In this document: positions 23,701 through 33,454 of the stretch, piece by piece
Layout of the letters: every line of letters begins with the position of its first letter
Position numbering within the stretch: the first letter of the stretch is position 1
DNA from: Cylicocyclus nassatus
Taxonomy: Eukaryota > Nematoda > Chromadorea > Rhabditida > Strongylidae
DNA: 64,000 nt
Assembly: GCA_958299035.1 (NCBI GenBank)
Contig: CATQJL010000001.1
Span: 50,780,461 to 50,844,460, forward strand
Direction: 5' to 3'
Notes under the pieces: generated by a model
Told to the model about the DNA's origin: nothing
The model's input: the letters and a program-made list of their open reading frames with translations, nothing else
The model's database searches: none
Made by a program: the position numbers and the translations under genes

Positions 23701-25887
23701 AAATTCCGGAAATTTCGCGAAATTCATGTGAATCACGCAAATTACGCAGGGCCATAACTTCTTTCCGAATGAGTGTATTCAAAATCCGAAAACAGCATTG
23801 TATTCAGCTCGTCAAGGCGAATCTTCTGCTATACAGGGTGTCTCCAATATCCTGTTTTCAATAATCTCGAATTTGCATGCGGACTCCTCTTCCCATGGGT
23901 GTAACGCAACGAGCGTCACACGTAGGAGACTGCCGTCGGCACCCTTCGATAGTACTCTTTCAGTAGATTATTCTGCGCTAAACAGCAGCCGAAGACTCTC
24001 TTTTAAAGGAGATAGAAGAGCTGATAAACTTTGGAAAAATTAAGCTGTTCCAAGTTCTACCAGCAGAACTTCCTTCAAAATCAACATTTTCGGAATCCGA
24101 AAGCAGCATTGTGTTCAGCTCGTCAAGGCAAATCTTCCAATACACAATGCCAATGAAATTCTGTTTCCAATTTTTTTAAAATTTTCTGCGCGCGTATATT
24201 CGCAAGGTCGCAACGCAGGGCACATCAAATATAAAAGACTCCAATAAACACTACTGGATTGTGCTGCTTTCGCAGATTACCGAGGGCTAAAAACGAACCT
24301 TGTCTTTTTCAGAAAAGATAGAAGAGCTGGTGAATTCTGGAAAAATCGTGTTGTTTCAAATTTTGCCCACTGTAACCCTGAAATGGGAAGCTCTCCTGCT
24401 AAGCAGATGTGATTTTCGTAATCAGCAGGTCAGATAACCTCTATGAGCGAAGTTTCCTTACAATTTAAGAGCATATACATTTTGACCAAAACTTATCGGC
24501 GAGCTTCAGGGCGTAGAACGAGAAAAATCAAATCACCCGAATTTCTTTGAAAACTTGCTCATAGAGGTTATCTGACCTGCTGATTACGAAAATCACATCT
24601 GCTTAGCAGGAGAGCTTCCCATTTCAGGGTTACAGTGGGCAAAATTTGAAACAACACGATTTTTCCAGAATTCACCAGCTCTTCTATCTTTTCTGAAAAA
24701 GACTCCAAGGTTTAGCCCTCGGTAATCTGCGGAAGCAACACAATCCAGTAGTGCTTATTGGAGTCTTTTATATTTGATGTGCCCTGCGTTGCGACCTTGC
24801 GAATATACGCGCGCAGAAAATTTTGAAAAAATTGGAAACAGAATTTCAAGGGCATGCTGTGTATTGGAAGATTTGCCTTGACGAGCTGAACACAATGCTG
24901 CTTTCGGATTCCGAAAATGTTCATTTTGAAGGAAGTTACGGCTGGTAGAACTTGGAACAGCTTAATTTTTCCAAAGTTTATCAGCTCTTCTATCTCCTTT
25001 AAAAGAGAGTCTTCGGCTGCTGTTTAGCGCAGAATAATCTACTGAAAGAGTACTATCGAAGGGTGCCGACGGCAGTCTCCTACGTGTGACGCTCGTTGCG
25101 TTACACCCATGGGAAGAGGAGTCCGCATGCAAATTCGAGATTATTGAAAACAGGATATTGGAGACACCCTGTATAGCAGAAGATTCGCCTTGACGAGCTG
25201 AATACAATGCTGTTTTCGGATTTTGAATACACTCATTCGGAAAGAAGTTATGGCCCTGCGTAATTTGCGTGATTCACATGAATTTCGCGAAATTTCCGGA
25301 ATATCGCGGAATTCCAGGAATTTCGCGAAATTTCCGAAATTTCGCGAACCTTCGCGGAATTTCCGGAATTCTGCGACATTCACGGAAATTTTGCACATTC
25401 TGTGAGCGGTATTGTAGTAGGACGTAAAAAGCACTAGCTTAAAGCTTTGTTGATTATGTTTGCAGATTTGCTTCATCAAAATGAATTGATTACAGATCGT
25501 GATAGTCAATTCCGTCACGTGCAACGAGCTCTTCCCTACATCCATACGTACTTTATGTTATTCATTTGTACAGTTGTGCAGTCGACTGGGAATCGTCGTC
25601 GCACCTCATGTCTTTTCGTGGGTTAGTGCTATCTCCTTTACCATAAACTCGGTTTTTTACAAAATCCACTCCAGGGAGAATTATGGCAATATCTACCATA
25701 CACTACGTTAATAGGTGTCGTGCTATTGGATCTGGTATGCTTCCAGGTGAGCTAAATAATTAGCGGTTTTTCAATGAAAAGGATCTCGCATAACGATTAC
25801 TTATAGGTTGCACTGCCTGAGACAAAAAACAAGCCCCTCGAAGATCACATAGTGAAAAAACAGAAGAAAATTACGGGAGAAGTATAA
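14768..25887 (+). CDS. SLC22-type (organic cation/anion transporter-like) MFS membrane transporter, 12 exons
   Basis: Exons read by eye: 14768-14918, 15521-15651, 16444-16563, 16615-16736, 17030-17209, 17358-17557 (or to 17534), 17606-17650, 19703-19929, 23510-23577, 25496-25621, 25675-25746, 25807-25887. All have GT/AG borders. Features typical of SLC22 transporters are TM1 in exon 1, a Cys-rich extracellular loop (exons 2-3), the motif GQISSSFGRKK after TM2, ENIPKNSRMW in the TM4 region, ESPRWLVQRGR after TM6, NELFPTSIRTL after TM10 and a PETKNKPLED tail. Family members move organic ions across the plasma membrane; the substrate here is unknown. With the 17534 donor the frame is open from ATG to TAA (499 aa), normal for the family. 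With the 17557 donor, which keeps residues YFDHIFRG, the frame is off by one base. Introns 7-9 are swollen by transposons. The family call is firm; exon 6/7 is uncertain. Confidence 0.87.
17869..18618. repeat. Possible mariner-like remnant in intron 7 of the transporter gene
   Basis: The segment opens with TATTAGGTTGATGG and closes with GCAACCTAATA, so TA-flanked GGTTG...CAACC ends face each other about 740 bp apart. Only the outermost bases match, so this is weak. Part of it (near 17960-18060) resembles the stretch at 50230-50400. The rest of the 2 kb intron (17651-19702) is AT-rich and shows no exon. Confidence 0.3.
19985..20794. repeat. Foldback element F1 in intron 8
   Basis: A long imperfect inverted repeat. 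The left arm starts TTACAAGGGAAGTTCACTTA and the right arm ends in its complement (TAAGTGAACTTCCCTTGTTA). Pairing continues for over 300 bases per arm (for example GAAGGAGATCTA against TAGATCTCCTTC) around a short centre near 20370. Short ORFs on both strands are mirror images of the arms, not genes. It has the architecture of a non-autonomous DNA element. Confidence 0.75.
20833..21302. repeat. Foldback element F2 in intron 8, related to F1
   Basis: Inverted arms: CATTGACTTACAAGGGAAGC at the left answers a diverged complement ending GTTAGTCAATG at the right. Inside, CTTCCTCATCTGCAGAA faces TTCTGCAGATGAGGAAG. The tips (ACTTACAAGGGAAG) resemble those of F1, so the two are probably one family. 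Confidence 0.65.
21295..21640. repeat. 346-bp foldback element abutting F2
   Basis: GTCAAT at the left tip pairs with ATTGAC at the right tip. The arms are about 170 bp and include GCTTGACACACTCAC against GTGAGTGTGTCAAGC and GCGGTTCTGTATACG against CGTATACAGAACCGC. The loop is near 21460. It shares its left tip with the right tip of F2. Confidence 0.7.
21644..23334. mobile_element. PIF/Harbinger-like MITE, interrupted by a second element
   Basis: The left end reads GCATGCACTAACATC and the right end GTTAGTGCATGCGGCCC followed by TAA, matching the family seen at 10946, 31369 and 52900. The arms pair around AATTTTCGATGATCCACAGG (near 21980). The outermost left bases are mutated. A 969-bp foldback (22344-23312) sits inside its right end. 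TIRs starting GGGCC and a TAA/TTA target duplication suggest PIF/Harbinger; there is no transposase. Confidence 0.65.
22344..23312. mobile_element. MULE-like foldback nested in the Harbinger-like MITE
   Basis: The tips GGTGGTGCAGGAGGAACC and GGTTCCTCCTACACCGCATCC form inverted termini, and the arms share GGCTGCCGCCTGTA, GCGCGAGCGCT and CTTGGCAAGGACAT in mirrored order. The element is flanked by direct copies of GGGAGGTTA (22335-22343 and 23313-23321), a 9-bp target duplication as made by Mutator-like elements. Removing it joins the two halves of the host MITE end. Confidence 0.7.
23591..25414. mobile_element. 1.82-kb near-perfect palindromic element filling intron 9
   Basis: The left tip CAATACCGCTCACAG and right tip CTGTGAGCGGTATTG are exact complements and are flanked by TA on each side (23589-23590, 25415-25416). 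Arms of about 860 bp mirror each other so closely that the same 81-residue ORF is read in both (23798-24043 plus, 24962-25207 minus). The outer arm carries short repeats of the type GAATTCCGCGAAATTTCGG. The loop is about 100 bp near 24500. The TA duplication suggests Tc1/mariner-type insertion; the tips match no family I know. Confidence 0.85.
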
Positions 25888-25917
25888 GGATCTGTTTGAC
25901 TGTTTTATTATTTGCCT

Positions 25918-25923
25918 AATAAA
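25918..25923 (+). terminator. Poly(A) signal of the SLC22-type gene
   Basis: AATAAA lies 31 bases after the TAA stop (25885-25887), a normal 3'UTR length for a nematode gene. It marks the end of the transcription unit. Confidence 0.6.
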
Positions 25924-25929
25924 AACTCT

Positions 25930-27090
25930 CATCTCAGTACTGCATTTCATCCTGGAAAATTGACAATCACAACAATTTTTTACTTTATACCAAGCACAAG
26001 GATTGTGCGAAGGCAGCAAGGATAAACTAAAAGCCTTCTAATTACAACACATTTTCGTCCTTCGGCCATAAATCTTCAGTAACACACAATAGATAATAAC
26101 TGGAGATGGACCTGTCCACCTGTGCCACCCAACTTCTCATCTTTGACATAAGCTGGGTCAGAATCACATAATAGTTTGCATGCTACCTTCTTACGCAACA
26201 GCAAACGTCCGTTTGCAGTGTTTGAAAGAATTATCCTCGGTAATCTATGCACTCAACATCTTCTTTAGCATTTGCAGTATGCTTAATTTGTTTCATCACG
26301 AGGCAGGGCGAATGCAATTGCCGACATATAACACACAAACGTTCAACTGTGTTCTTGTATCACAAGTAAGCAGGCTCACAGTGAGTGGTTGCATCATTTC
26401 CAAGGTTGAGCAAGGTCAGGCACATATCCTCTGAAAACGACCCTTTCAAAGTGCGACCCTTTTGCACACTTACCTGTGTTACCTCAGCGACCCCTGCTTC
26501 CTTGTCCTCACCTCCATAATCTCATAGTGTTGCAATTTGAAGAGAAACAAGACAGTAATGATGTGCTCCTAATTTTTTGAATTCTTTGCGCTTGTTTTAT
26601 GCGACTGCACACTGGCACGGTAAAAAGGTATACTTGACGATTACTCTTGGGTATAAGCTTTTCAAAAGTCATGATTTCCTCAAGGAAGGGTCTGGGTCAA
26701 AATACTATTGCGGCAAAAAAGGTTTTGAACTTTTACTCATAACAGAAAATGATCGTCTGCGGATTTTGAAAGTAAGTAAGGTAAGTGGGCCAGGCACAAA
26801 GTACGAAAGCTCAGACAGACTGACCATTTGAGGGCTACTGCTTGACCTTATTAGTTTTATCTCAAGAAAGCTTTTCCACTCAAGTTCTTTGTTCGTTAGC
26901 AAATACTTACAGAGATTGAGCCCAGTACTTACAGATTGAGCACTTAATTTTCGGTCCTCTTGAAACTATTTATTATTCTAACAGTGACCACAAGAGCAAG
27001 ACAAACTCTTCCTCTTTACTCAAACACATTATTTGTGCTTGAGTAAAAAGGAATTGTGTTTATGTGCATATGTAACTTGGCAGGCAATGT
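25930..27090. other. Intergenic stretch without recognisable gene
   Basis: Several short ORFs exist, none with family features. A run AGTAAGTAAGGTAAGTG near 26771 looks donor-like but joins no supported exon. It could hide an upstream exon of the small gene at 27.6 kb. Confidence 0.4.
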
Positions 27091-27199
27091 CCCAGCAGAT
27101 GCTCGCCCTGTGAGTTGTTGTTGTGGTGGGGTTTCTGGTCATTCCACTAACGCCCAGGCCCAGTCCGGTTGGTTAATGTTTACCAGCGCCGAGAAAACA

Positions 27200-27385
27200 G
27201 CCTTCGAACCGGCGCGCTCAACCCCAGCTCAGACATTCGCCGTTGTCACCCGCAGGTGGACCGCCCACAAAATGGCTGATCGCACCAAAACCCGGTGCAC
27301 CGTCGGGAGACATGAATTTAGTTTTGACCGGATTTTACTGCGATTTTGCCCCGACGCGCGAGCGCATGTTTTAACACGCCCGATA
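27200..27385 (+). repeat. GC-rich repeat, left copy flanking the small gene
   Basis: CTCAGACATTCGCCGTTGTC followed by ACCCGCAGGT, AAAATGG and TTTTGCCCCGAC recurs as the complement at 29390-29600. GC content is far above the neighbours. Confidence 0.6.
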
Positions 27386-27594
27386 GCGCGTTCCAAGTAA
27401 TCTTCCCGCTCATTCGAAACCAGGCACCGCGGAGAAAAGGATTTCGAGTACCGTCAGTCTCACTTATCGTTTTCCTTTTAATTTTGTTAGTCGTCGTCTG
27501 GTAGTCGTTCCTTTTGATCATCTCACTTCTGTAAAACCACTATATCATTGTTCTCAATAAAATCACGTCCTTGTTCCTGTTTTATCCCGACTTT

Positions 27595-29112
27595 ATGCAT
27601 TCTACGCTCTCATACTTACCGCGTTTGCTCTGCTTTATCGACTTTTCATATTACCAAAGTATTTCAGATGGCAGAGCATCTGATGAAGCTTTTGCTGCGG
27701 AGGATTCTTTCTTTAAACACCTGTTGTCATTCCAAATGTTCCGCTATGCGCGTACGGCTCTTGGTCTAGGAACATTACCAATCGGCATGTTGATCATGTT
27801 GGCCAGAAAGTAAGTCCATAGTATTTTTTAGCATTATTTGTATTTTTTCACAGCTATCTGCCATTCATCTTTATCAATCCATTTGATTTTCGAAAATTTT
27901 CTCATGCAAGATAGTGCAAAACGTAGGAATGTGTTTGGCTGGTTTCGCATAAATTTTAGGGCACACCCTTATACTGACATTGAGTTTTTGTACTTTACTG
28001 TGGGTATAATGTTACGCATTCTTTCAATATCGTAAGATATCTTACAAAAACAATTTTTGCACATTTCGTACCTTTTCCTGCACCTTTGGTAAATTAAAGC
28101 CCGGCTAATAAGAGAGTGCGGGTATACAAACAACATGCTAAACAGGCCCTTTGATAAAACACAGGCTTTTTGAGCACTTACCGTGGACTACCGTAATATC
28201 ATAACTTCCACTGGAATTGGTGTGATGTTCATTTTTATTACGAACTCTCTAATTTGGTCTCCATCATGCTCAAAAGAGTGTGAATGCCTTCCTCTTTTGC
28301 AGTTTTTGCTTTCATATTCCATTTCTTTTTTCTCACCAAACATTTAACAATAAGAATTTTTCCTTTTTCATGCCTAAAGCGAAAGATTCTCCTCTGCATA
28401 CCATTCTTTTGAGAGCTTTTCAGTGATTGTTACATAAGGCCTCTTATCTGAAAGAGGGGTTTGGACCGTGAAAGGAATTTTATTTGTCTCCAGTGTGTTA
28501 CTGCCAACACTTGAACATCATTGTTGCCTGGCTGCACTTCTGTGTACAGATGCAAAAATGTATGCGGTCCATTAATAATCGGTGCACTTGTCCAAAAAAT
28601 GTACTATAGTATTATTCAGGGTTTTTACTGGATGCTCTTGGGTTGCCGGACAGAGAACTTTTACAATCTGCATCCGAATACGAACGCAATCCAGACAGAT
28701 AAGTCCACTTTTGGACCTTTCATGCACTATTAATTTAGGTGGTGGTTGAACCTGGCTACGAACAACGAGGAACGCAGACGGAAGTACGACAATCTTTCGG
28801 AAGCGCGGATGACTTGGATTGCATGCACACGCATGGCCATGGGAAGAGCACTGTGAGTTACAAAGTTCTAAAGCAAAGGTGCCAATTGACCATCACACCT
28901 ATTTAGAACGGATGTGCGTGCGTACCATCTCGATGCTGACCGAGGAACTCTGCTGGCATCGAAGGTAAAACTTTCTTCCTCAAAATTTACGCTGTGATGC
29001 TGATGATGTTTTTCAGAAGAAGCCCCCCTGCACATCTGACGTGAATGGCTTGAACGTCATCCAAAAAACGGACGCCGACATCGCAGAAACGGATGCCAAC
29101 GACTCATATTAG
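27595..29112 (+). CDS. Unrecognised small membrane-anchored protein, four exons
   Basis: Exons 27595-27809, 28739-28852, 28907-28964 and 29017-29112 have GT/AG borders, and the phases close exactly (483 nt, 160 aa with stop TAG). The protein has one clear hydrophobic stretch (LGLGTLPIGMLIML, preceded by FRYARTA), then a basic, Trp- and Arg-rich segment (WWLNLATNNEERRRKYDN, TWIACTRMAMGRAL), and an acidic-polar tail ending DSY. The 5' end is uncertain. TTTCAG at 27667 could be an acceptor, in which case the first coding exon lies further upstream and the ATG at 27595 is intronic. I recognise no family. Consistent phasing over three introns argues for a real gene. It sits between inverted GC-rich repeats. 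Confidence 0.55.
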
Positions 29113-29213
29113 ATCATATACACATTTTCAGTTGTGTTTTTTGTCAAGTGCTTTCTCGATGTAGCTTATTTGATTTTGCGCTGATGCAGATTTTTCCCCA
29201 CCATGAAGTTTTC

Positions 29214-29219
29214 AATAAA
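29214..29219 (+). terminator. Poly(A) signal of the small four-exon gene
   Basis: AATAAA about 100 bases after the TAG at 29110-29112; the intervening 3'UTR is T-rich. Confidence 0.5.
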
Positions 29220-29328
29220 TTTTATAGCTTGATTTGTAAGGGACAGTGAAAGAAAACAGCACGGTGGAAGTGAAACACACAAGCATAGACCGTAACTCTG
29301 TACTTGTGTGTTCCACTCCATACTTACG

Positions 29329-29329
<1 letters not shown>

Positions 29330-29362
<33 letters not shown>
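29330..29362. repeat. (TA)n microsatellite
   Basis: About 16 uninterrupted AT dinucleotides after CTTACGC. Confidence 0.9.
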
Positions 29363-29366
<4 letters not shown>

Positions 29367-29389
29367 ACAAAGGTGAACCACAGCTCTAA

Positions 29390-29600
29390 GGATCGGGGCA
29401 TTATGGTGTCTCCCGCAGGTCACTCCGATAATGACCGGAGAATGCCGTGTCGGGGCATTATGGTGTGTCCCGCAGGTCGCCGCGCTGCAAACACAGGTGA
29501 CCTGATTTTGCCCCGACACCGATTTCGTGTGACGCGCCGTTGGTCAATGAGATCACACCATTTTAACCTGCGGGTGACAACCGCGAATGTCTGAGAGTGC
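29390..29600 (-). repeat. GC-rich repeat, inverted right copy, with internal duplication
   Basis: Complement of the 27200-27385 repeat. It contains two direct copies of GGGGCATTATGGTGTSYCCC followed by GCAGGTC (29396 and about 29455). Confidence 0.6.
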
Positions 29601-29654
29601 GCGCTCGGAGGCTTCGCTTATCAGTTCGGCGCGGGACCCCAACGCTCCCGCATT

Positions 29655-29840
29655 GTCGGGTCCGTATCAAATGATACCCGACCAGCCGCTTGCAGCCACG
29701 CTGGGTGGTAATTAAGGAGCCGCGACTTTGATTGCGGTGCGCTGCGCCGCTTTCTCTCTCGCTTCTCTAACTTCTCTCTCGATTAGGATCTTTCGTCACC
29801 ACGCTCTGAGGAGCGAAATGACCTAGATTGCATACCATTG
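29655..29840 (+). repeat. Dispersed repeat R (copy 1)
   Basis: GGTCCGTATCAAATGATACC opens a block with CAGCCGC, TGGTAATTA and later CACCACGCTCTGAGG-GCGAAA. The same order occurs at 34950-35125 and, inverted, at 35980-36115. Confidence 0.6.
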
Positions 29841-29849
29841 CAGGCCGTT

Positions 29850-29899
29850 AGGGTTCCTTCATACTACGCCGCGCGCGCAGCGTAGTATGAAGGAACCCT
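29850..29899. repeat. 50-bp hairpin with perfect 20-bp stem
   Basis: AGGGTTCCTTCATACTACGC pairs exactly with GCGTAGTATGAAGGAACCCT across a 10-bp GC-rich loop. TTA occurs on both sides of GGGTTCC...GGAACCC, as if a 48-bp insertion had made a 3-bp duplication. Confidence 0.6.
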
Positions 29900-30224
29900 T
29901 AGAAAACTAATTGATCTACCAGGCAGGGTTCTTTGTGCCACGGCCTTCCAACTTTCCATTGAAACTCTCGTCTGAGTTGCCTCTTAGAAATTGGGCGAAC
30001 ACCCCTAAAAAGAGCTTTAATCTTGTTCAAAGTTCAATCTACGCGTTGAAAGGGCCTAAAAATGCAGAAAGGTGGAAATGCAAAATTTGCCGGGACACTG
30101 TCTTTAAGAATAAAGCGATGTGGGTCCCTGGACTTTCTCTTGGAGATGGCGCGCGAGCTGGCAACGGCGTTTATCGTAAGCAAATACGTCATCTACACCT
30201 TTTTGCGAAGACAGTGCGCAACGG

Positions 30225-30811
30225 CTCAGATAATCGCCAGGGGCAGGCGGCCATACGATTTTGAGCAAGCGGGCACCGGAAAAATAGTCAGCTCATTTCT
30301 TGCGGTCCGCTTGCAGATTTATGGAAGAATTTTAGCGAAAGTTTAGATGAATGCTTGGAAAACAATCGCGGTTTCCTTAGGGATTAGCTGCGGCGCAGTG
30401 CCGCATTCTCGCGGACTTTCCGCAATAATATGCAAGAATTTCGAGGGCCGCACGGTCCTTTGTGAAGGACCGCGCAACTCCCAGGTACATTCCGCTGAGA
30501 GAAAGTACCTCAAACTTGAGTAATTAAACCATCGATGACACCTCTGCCATGTAGAGTCTCACCTTTGCTCGGCATACGCCCGAAACTGCTCAAAAACCGT
30601 CCGTGCGCCAGCTGAAAACTTGACCAGCGCTCGCTGAAAGAGATTATTTGACGGGCGCCTGCAGAAAATTCTGTGTTGCTGCCCGCTGGCAGAACATTAG
30701 ACTGTAAAGGAAGTACCGATCGCTGAAAGTTTGGCCACGCCCCAAAATTCTGCTGACCGCTTGCAGAAAAGCGCGAGTTTGCGGACCGCCTGCCCCCGGC
30801 TATGATCTGAG
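30225..30811. mobile_element. SL1-carrying repeat, copy 1 (587 bp)
   Basis: Tips CTCAGATAATCGCC and (rough) ATGATCTGAG are inverted, with GGGGCAGGCGG facing CCGCCTGCCCC further in. The two other copies (45725-46309, 46914-47501) have almost the same length and are collinear throughout. GC content is clearly above the surrounding DNA. Internal motifs such as GCTTGCAGAAA and GCGCTCGCTGAAA recur. The short ORFs inside are not conserved as proteins between copies. Confidence 0.8.
30405..30530 (-). ncRNA. SL1-RNA-like core in repeat copy 1
   Basis: Bases 30530-30509 (minus strand) match the 22-nt nematode SL1 leader except position 12 (T for C). The leader is followed directly by GT (GTACTTT). 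Next come a stem GCGCGGTCCT/AGGACCGTGC with a 6-nt loop, a degenerate Sm-like AAATTCTTG, and a hairpin (30405-30429) whose arms include GCGGA/TCCGC. Leader, donor, stem, Sm site, stem is the order of an SL RNA. It may be a pseudogene. Confidence 0.6.
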
Positions 30812-30899
30812 GGTATGAGACCCTAAAAGTAGCGCAAAACCGGCCGACTATGCCAAGTTTACGATTTAGGATAACGAGAATAAAAGAGACCAGCCCAAA

Positions 30900-31310
30900 T
30901 CATTATGACTTGTAGTAAAGCGCGTGTCTGTCCGTTTGTCTTATGGTGGTTTCATGTCTGCCTGTCACGGAATTCATAGAGGATGTTGTAGGCAAGATCT
31001 TGAGCTGAATCGGTCATAGCACCCAATCAGCAGGTAGGTAAACAGTGTAGAAGCACAAGCTGATTCGATGATTGTAAACTTCAAAAACTACGCATCAAAA
31101 GGGTTCACGCAACTTTTTGGCCGACCAATGTGAGTCAGGGATTGTACTTTTTGCGATATTTGCTTAACAAGTAAATTGCAGACCATAGACTTAAGTCCAA
31201 AAAGTGAGCGATATCGATTCTTACGCAAATCAGCGCCAAAAAAGAGTAATGACGTAGATCATCAAATTGTCAAGGTTTTATCTAATTAATTGCGAAGATT
31301 TCTGCTCAGA
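30900..31310 (+). repeat. Degenerate member of dispersed repeat W
   Basis: CCTGTCACGGAATTCATAGA, later AGATTTCTGCTCAGAAATATAG and other short blocks follow the order seen in the better copies at 32755-33355 and 44805-45432. Strongly diverged. Confidence 0.4.
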
Positions 31311-31368
31311 AATATAGATGATGGAAGTGACTGTCCTTTGTGGAAACTACCCGACCTTAATAGCTTTA

Positions 31369-32090
31369 GGCCCGTATGCACGTACATCCCCGAGGGGAGG
31401 GGAGGGGATCTGAGAGGGGAATCGTCATATCTCGCTAGTCTGCATATCTTTCTTCTTCTTTCTCTGTCTTGCTTTTGAAGGTTCTCATACACTGATACTT
31501 GCGCATAACGAATGCCAGGTTACTGCATTCAAGATTAAATATTCACTATTTCGTCTGATCCCCTGGGGATCCCCAGGGATCACCTCACATTTTCAAAGTC
31601 ATTTATCTTCCTGAAAACTTGATGAAAATGCTCTAAAATTGTACTGAGGATATACTACAGCACTGCTAAACATGTTTATGGTAGAAATGAGGAAATCTCA
31701 AGATATCAAAATTTTCGATGAACCGCTGCTCGCGAGCCAGGGATTATCGAAAAAAATCTTCAGATCCCATTCCTTCTGTAAAACATGCTCAGCGGTATTT
31801 AGTATATCTTCAGTGCAATTTTGCAACGTTTTCATTGATTTTTCAGGAAGATAAATGGCTTTAAAAATGTGAGGTGATCCCCTGTGGATCCCCAGGGGAT
31901 CACACAAAATGGCAAAAAACCAATCTTGTATGGCAGTAAACTGGCATCCATTATGCGCAAGTATCAGTGTATGAGAACCTTAAAAAGCAAGACAGAGAAA
32001 GAAGAAGAAAGATATGCAGACTAGCGAGATATGACGATTCCCCCCTCAGATCCCCTCCCCTCCCCGCGGGGATGTACGTGCATACGGGCC
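31369..32090. mobile_element. PIF/Harbinger-like MITE (722 bp)
   Basis: GGCCCGTATGCACGTACATC at the left mirrors GATGTACGTGCATACGGGCC at the right, flanked by TTA and TAA. The arms pair (GACTAGCGAGATATGACGAT against ATCGTCATATCTCGCTAGTC) for over 150 bp. An inner palindrome, CCCCTGGGGATCCCCAGGG, occurs near 31560 and mirrored near 31880. Confidence 0.75.
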
Positions 32091-32199
32091 TAAGTAACTG
32101 ACCGAAAATCTCTTTTAATCTTTTGCGCAAAGATTTTCTCTTTTCAGTCTACCGCTCTTACATGGAAAAGTCACGGAATGAGTTGTTGTTACAATTCGT

Positions 32200-32660
32200 T
32201 CATGATGGTCAGCATCGCATAGGCTTTGGCCATAGTTTACCCGTGTTACCGGTGTTACTAGTGTTGCTCATGTTACTAGTGTTACCCATTTTACCAGTGT
32301 TACCCGTGTTCCTTGTGTTACTGGTGTTACCGGTGTTACTAGTGTTGCTCATGTTACTAGTGTTACCCATGTCACCAGTGTTACCCGTGTTACTTGTGTT
32401 ACTGGTGTCACCCGAGTCACTGGTGTTACTGGTGTTACTAGTACTAGTGTAACTAGTGTTACTTGTGTTACTGACTAGTCAGTGATACTGCGTTTTGAAA
32501 TGAGATTGTATCGTGATCATTTCATCTATCAACAGCAATAAAAGCGGGACACTAGTAACACCAGTAACACCAGTAATAACACGAGTAACACTAGTAACAC
32601 CGTTATCATGGATAACCGGGTAAAGTATGGCCAAAGCCATAGTGAGTTTTAAAGTCAGCA
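32200..32660. repeat. GTGTTAC minisatellite within a foldback
   Basis: From 32239 to about 32475 the sequence is a run of GTGTTACYNGTGTTACTR-type units (9- and 18-bp periods). 32550-32612 carries the complementary run (AGTAACACCAGTAACACC). The outer bases GGCTTTGGCCATAGTTTACC and GGTAAAGTATGGCCAAAGCC are mirrored. The Leu/Val/Pro ORF across it is a by-product. Confidence 0.75.
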
Positions 32661-32754
32661 TCATGCAGCAAGAGGAAGGCATGATAGAGGAGTCAATGCG
32701 AGACTCTGCGAAGCAGAGATAAAGAAATGGTAAAACATCAAGACCTTATAATAA

Positions 32755-33355
32755 GGGGCTAAGAGTTGTTTACGTGTTTTTGTGTGTATGTGTGTGTGTC
32801 CGTCTGTCACGAAATTCGTAGAGCGTGTGCCAGCCAACGTCCTAAACCCAAATTTTGCACAGCGCATGCTACCAGCATGAAAGTCCACCATGCAAAAGTA
32901 CGAGCGGATCCGTCAAGTGGTCCCCTCAAAACTGTAAGACGGATCCACTTGGCTTCTGGCCAGCATGGGTCCATAGTGTAACTATTTGCAAAACCTAGAT
33001 ATGTTTGACAAGTGGATATGCATGCCATGGACTTCAGCTCAAAAAAGTGGTCAAAAGTCTGTTACAGTACGAAGGCGGCGCCAAAATGATTGGTTGCTTA
33101 ACTGATCAATATGCCAAGGTGCTAGTTGAGTATTTGCTAAGATTTTTGTACAGAAATGTAGATCACGGTGTTTGTCGTTCTTATGGCGACTATCATGTTG
33201 CAATATATCCAAAAACTAATTTAAATTGCATTTGCTCTTTTGCGAGAAGTTTCATCCACGCGAGTTTACCGATCTCACATAAAAAAGCTGGGAATGAATA
33301 GTTGTTTACGGCTTATCCGTGATAGCCAGCACCGCGCGGTGAGTTTCAACGCCAT
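32755..33355 (+). repeat. Dispersed repeat W, forward copy (~600 bp)
   Basis: TTTACGTGTTTTTGTGTGTA, then TTTTGCACAGCGCATGCTACC, GGATCC blocks, GGCGCCAAAATGATTGGTTGC and GGAATGAATAGTTGTTTACG. All recur as complements in the same spacing at 44805-45432. Confidence 0.7.
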
Positions 33356-33454
33356 CATTATGCGGGAATGAGTAAGGCACACAGATAACAGAACCAGTGC
33401 GAACTTCTGCGAATTAGAGGTGACGCGCTGGTAATCGAATATAGTCATAAGCAT

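Noticed and set aside
23798..25207. Identical 81-residue ORF on both strands
   Set aside because: It is the two mirror arms of the palindromic element; there is no sign of coding selection or splicing.
26577..26831. Possible upstream exon ending at AGTAAGTAAGGTAAGTG
   Set aside because: The frame before it has no family features and does not join in phase to the small gene in any clear way.
32123..32452. 109-codon Leu/Val/Pro-rich ORF resembling a membrane or repeat protein
   Set aside because: Direct translation of the GTGTTAC minisatellite; low complexity.
32200..32660. CRISPR-like array of short repeats
   Set aside because: Contiguous minisatellite without unique spacers, in eukaryotic DNA.
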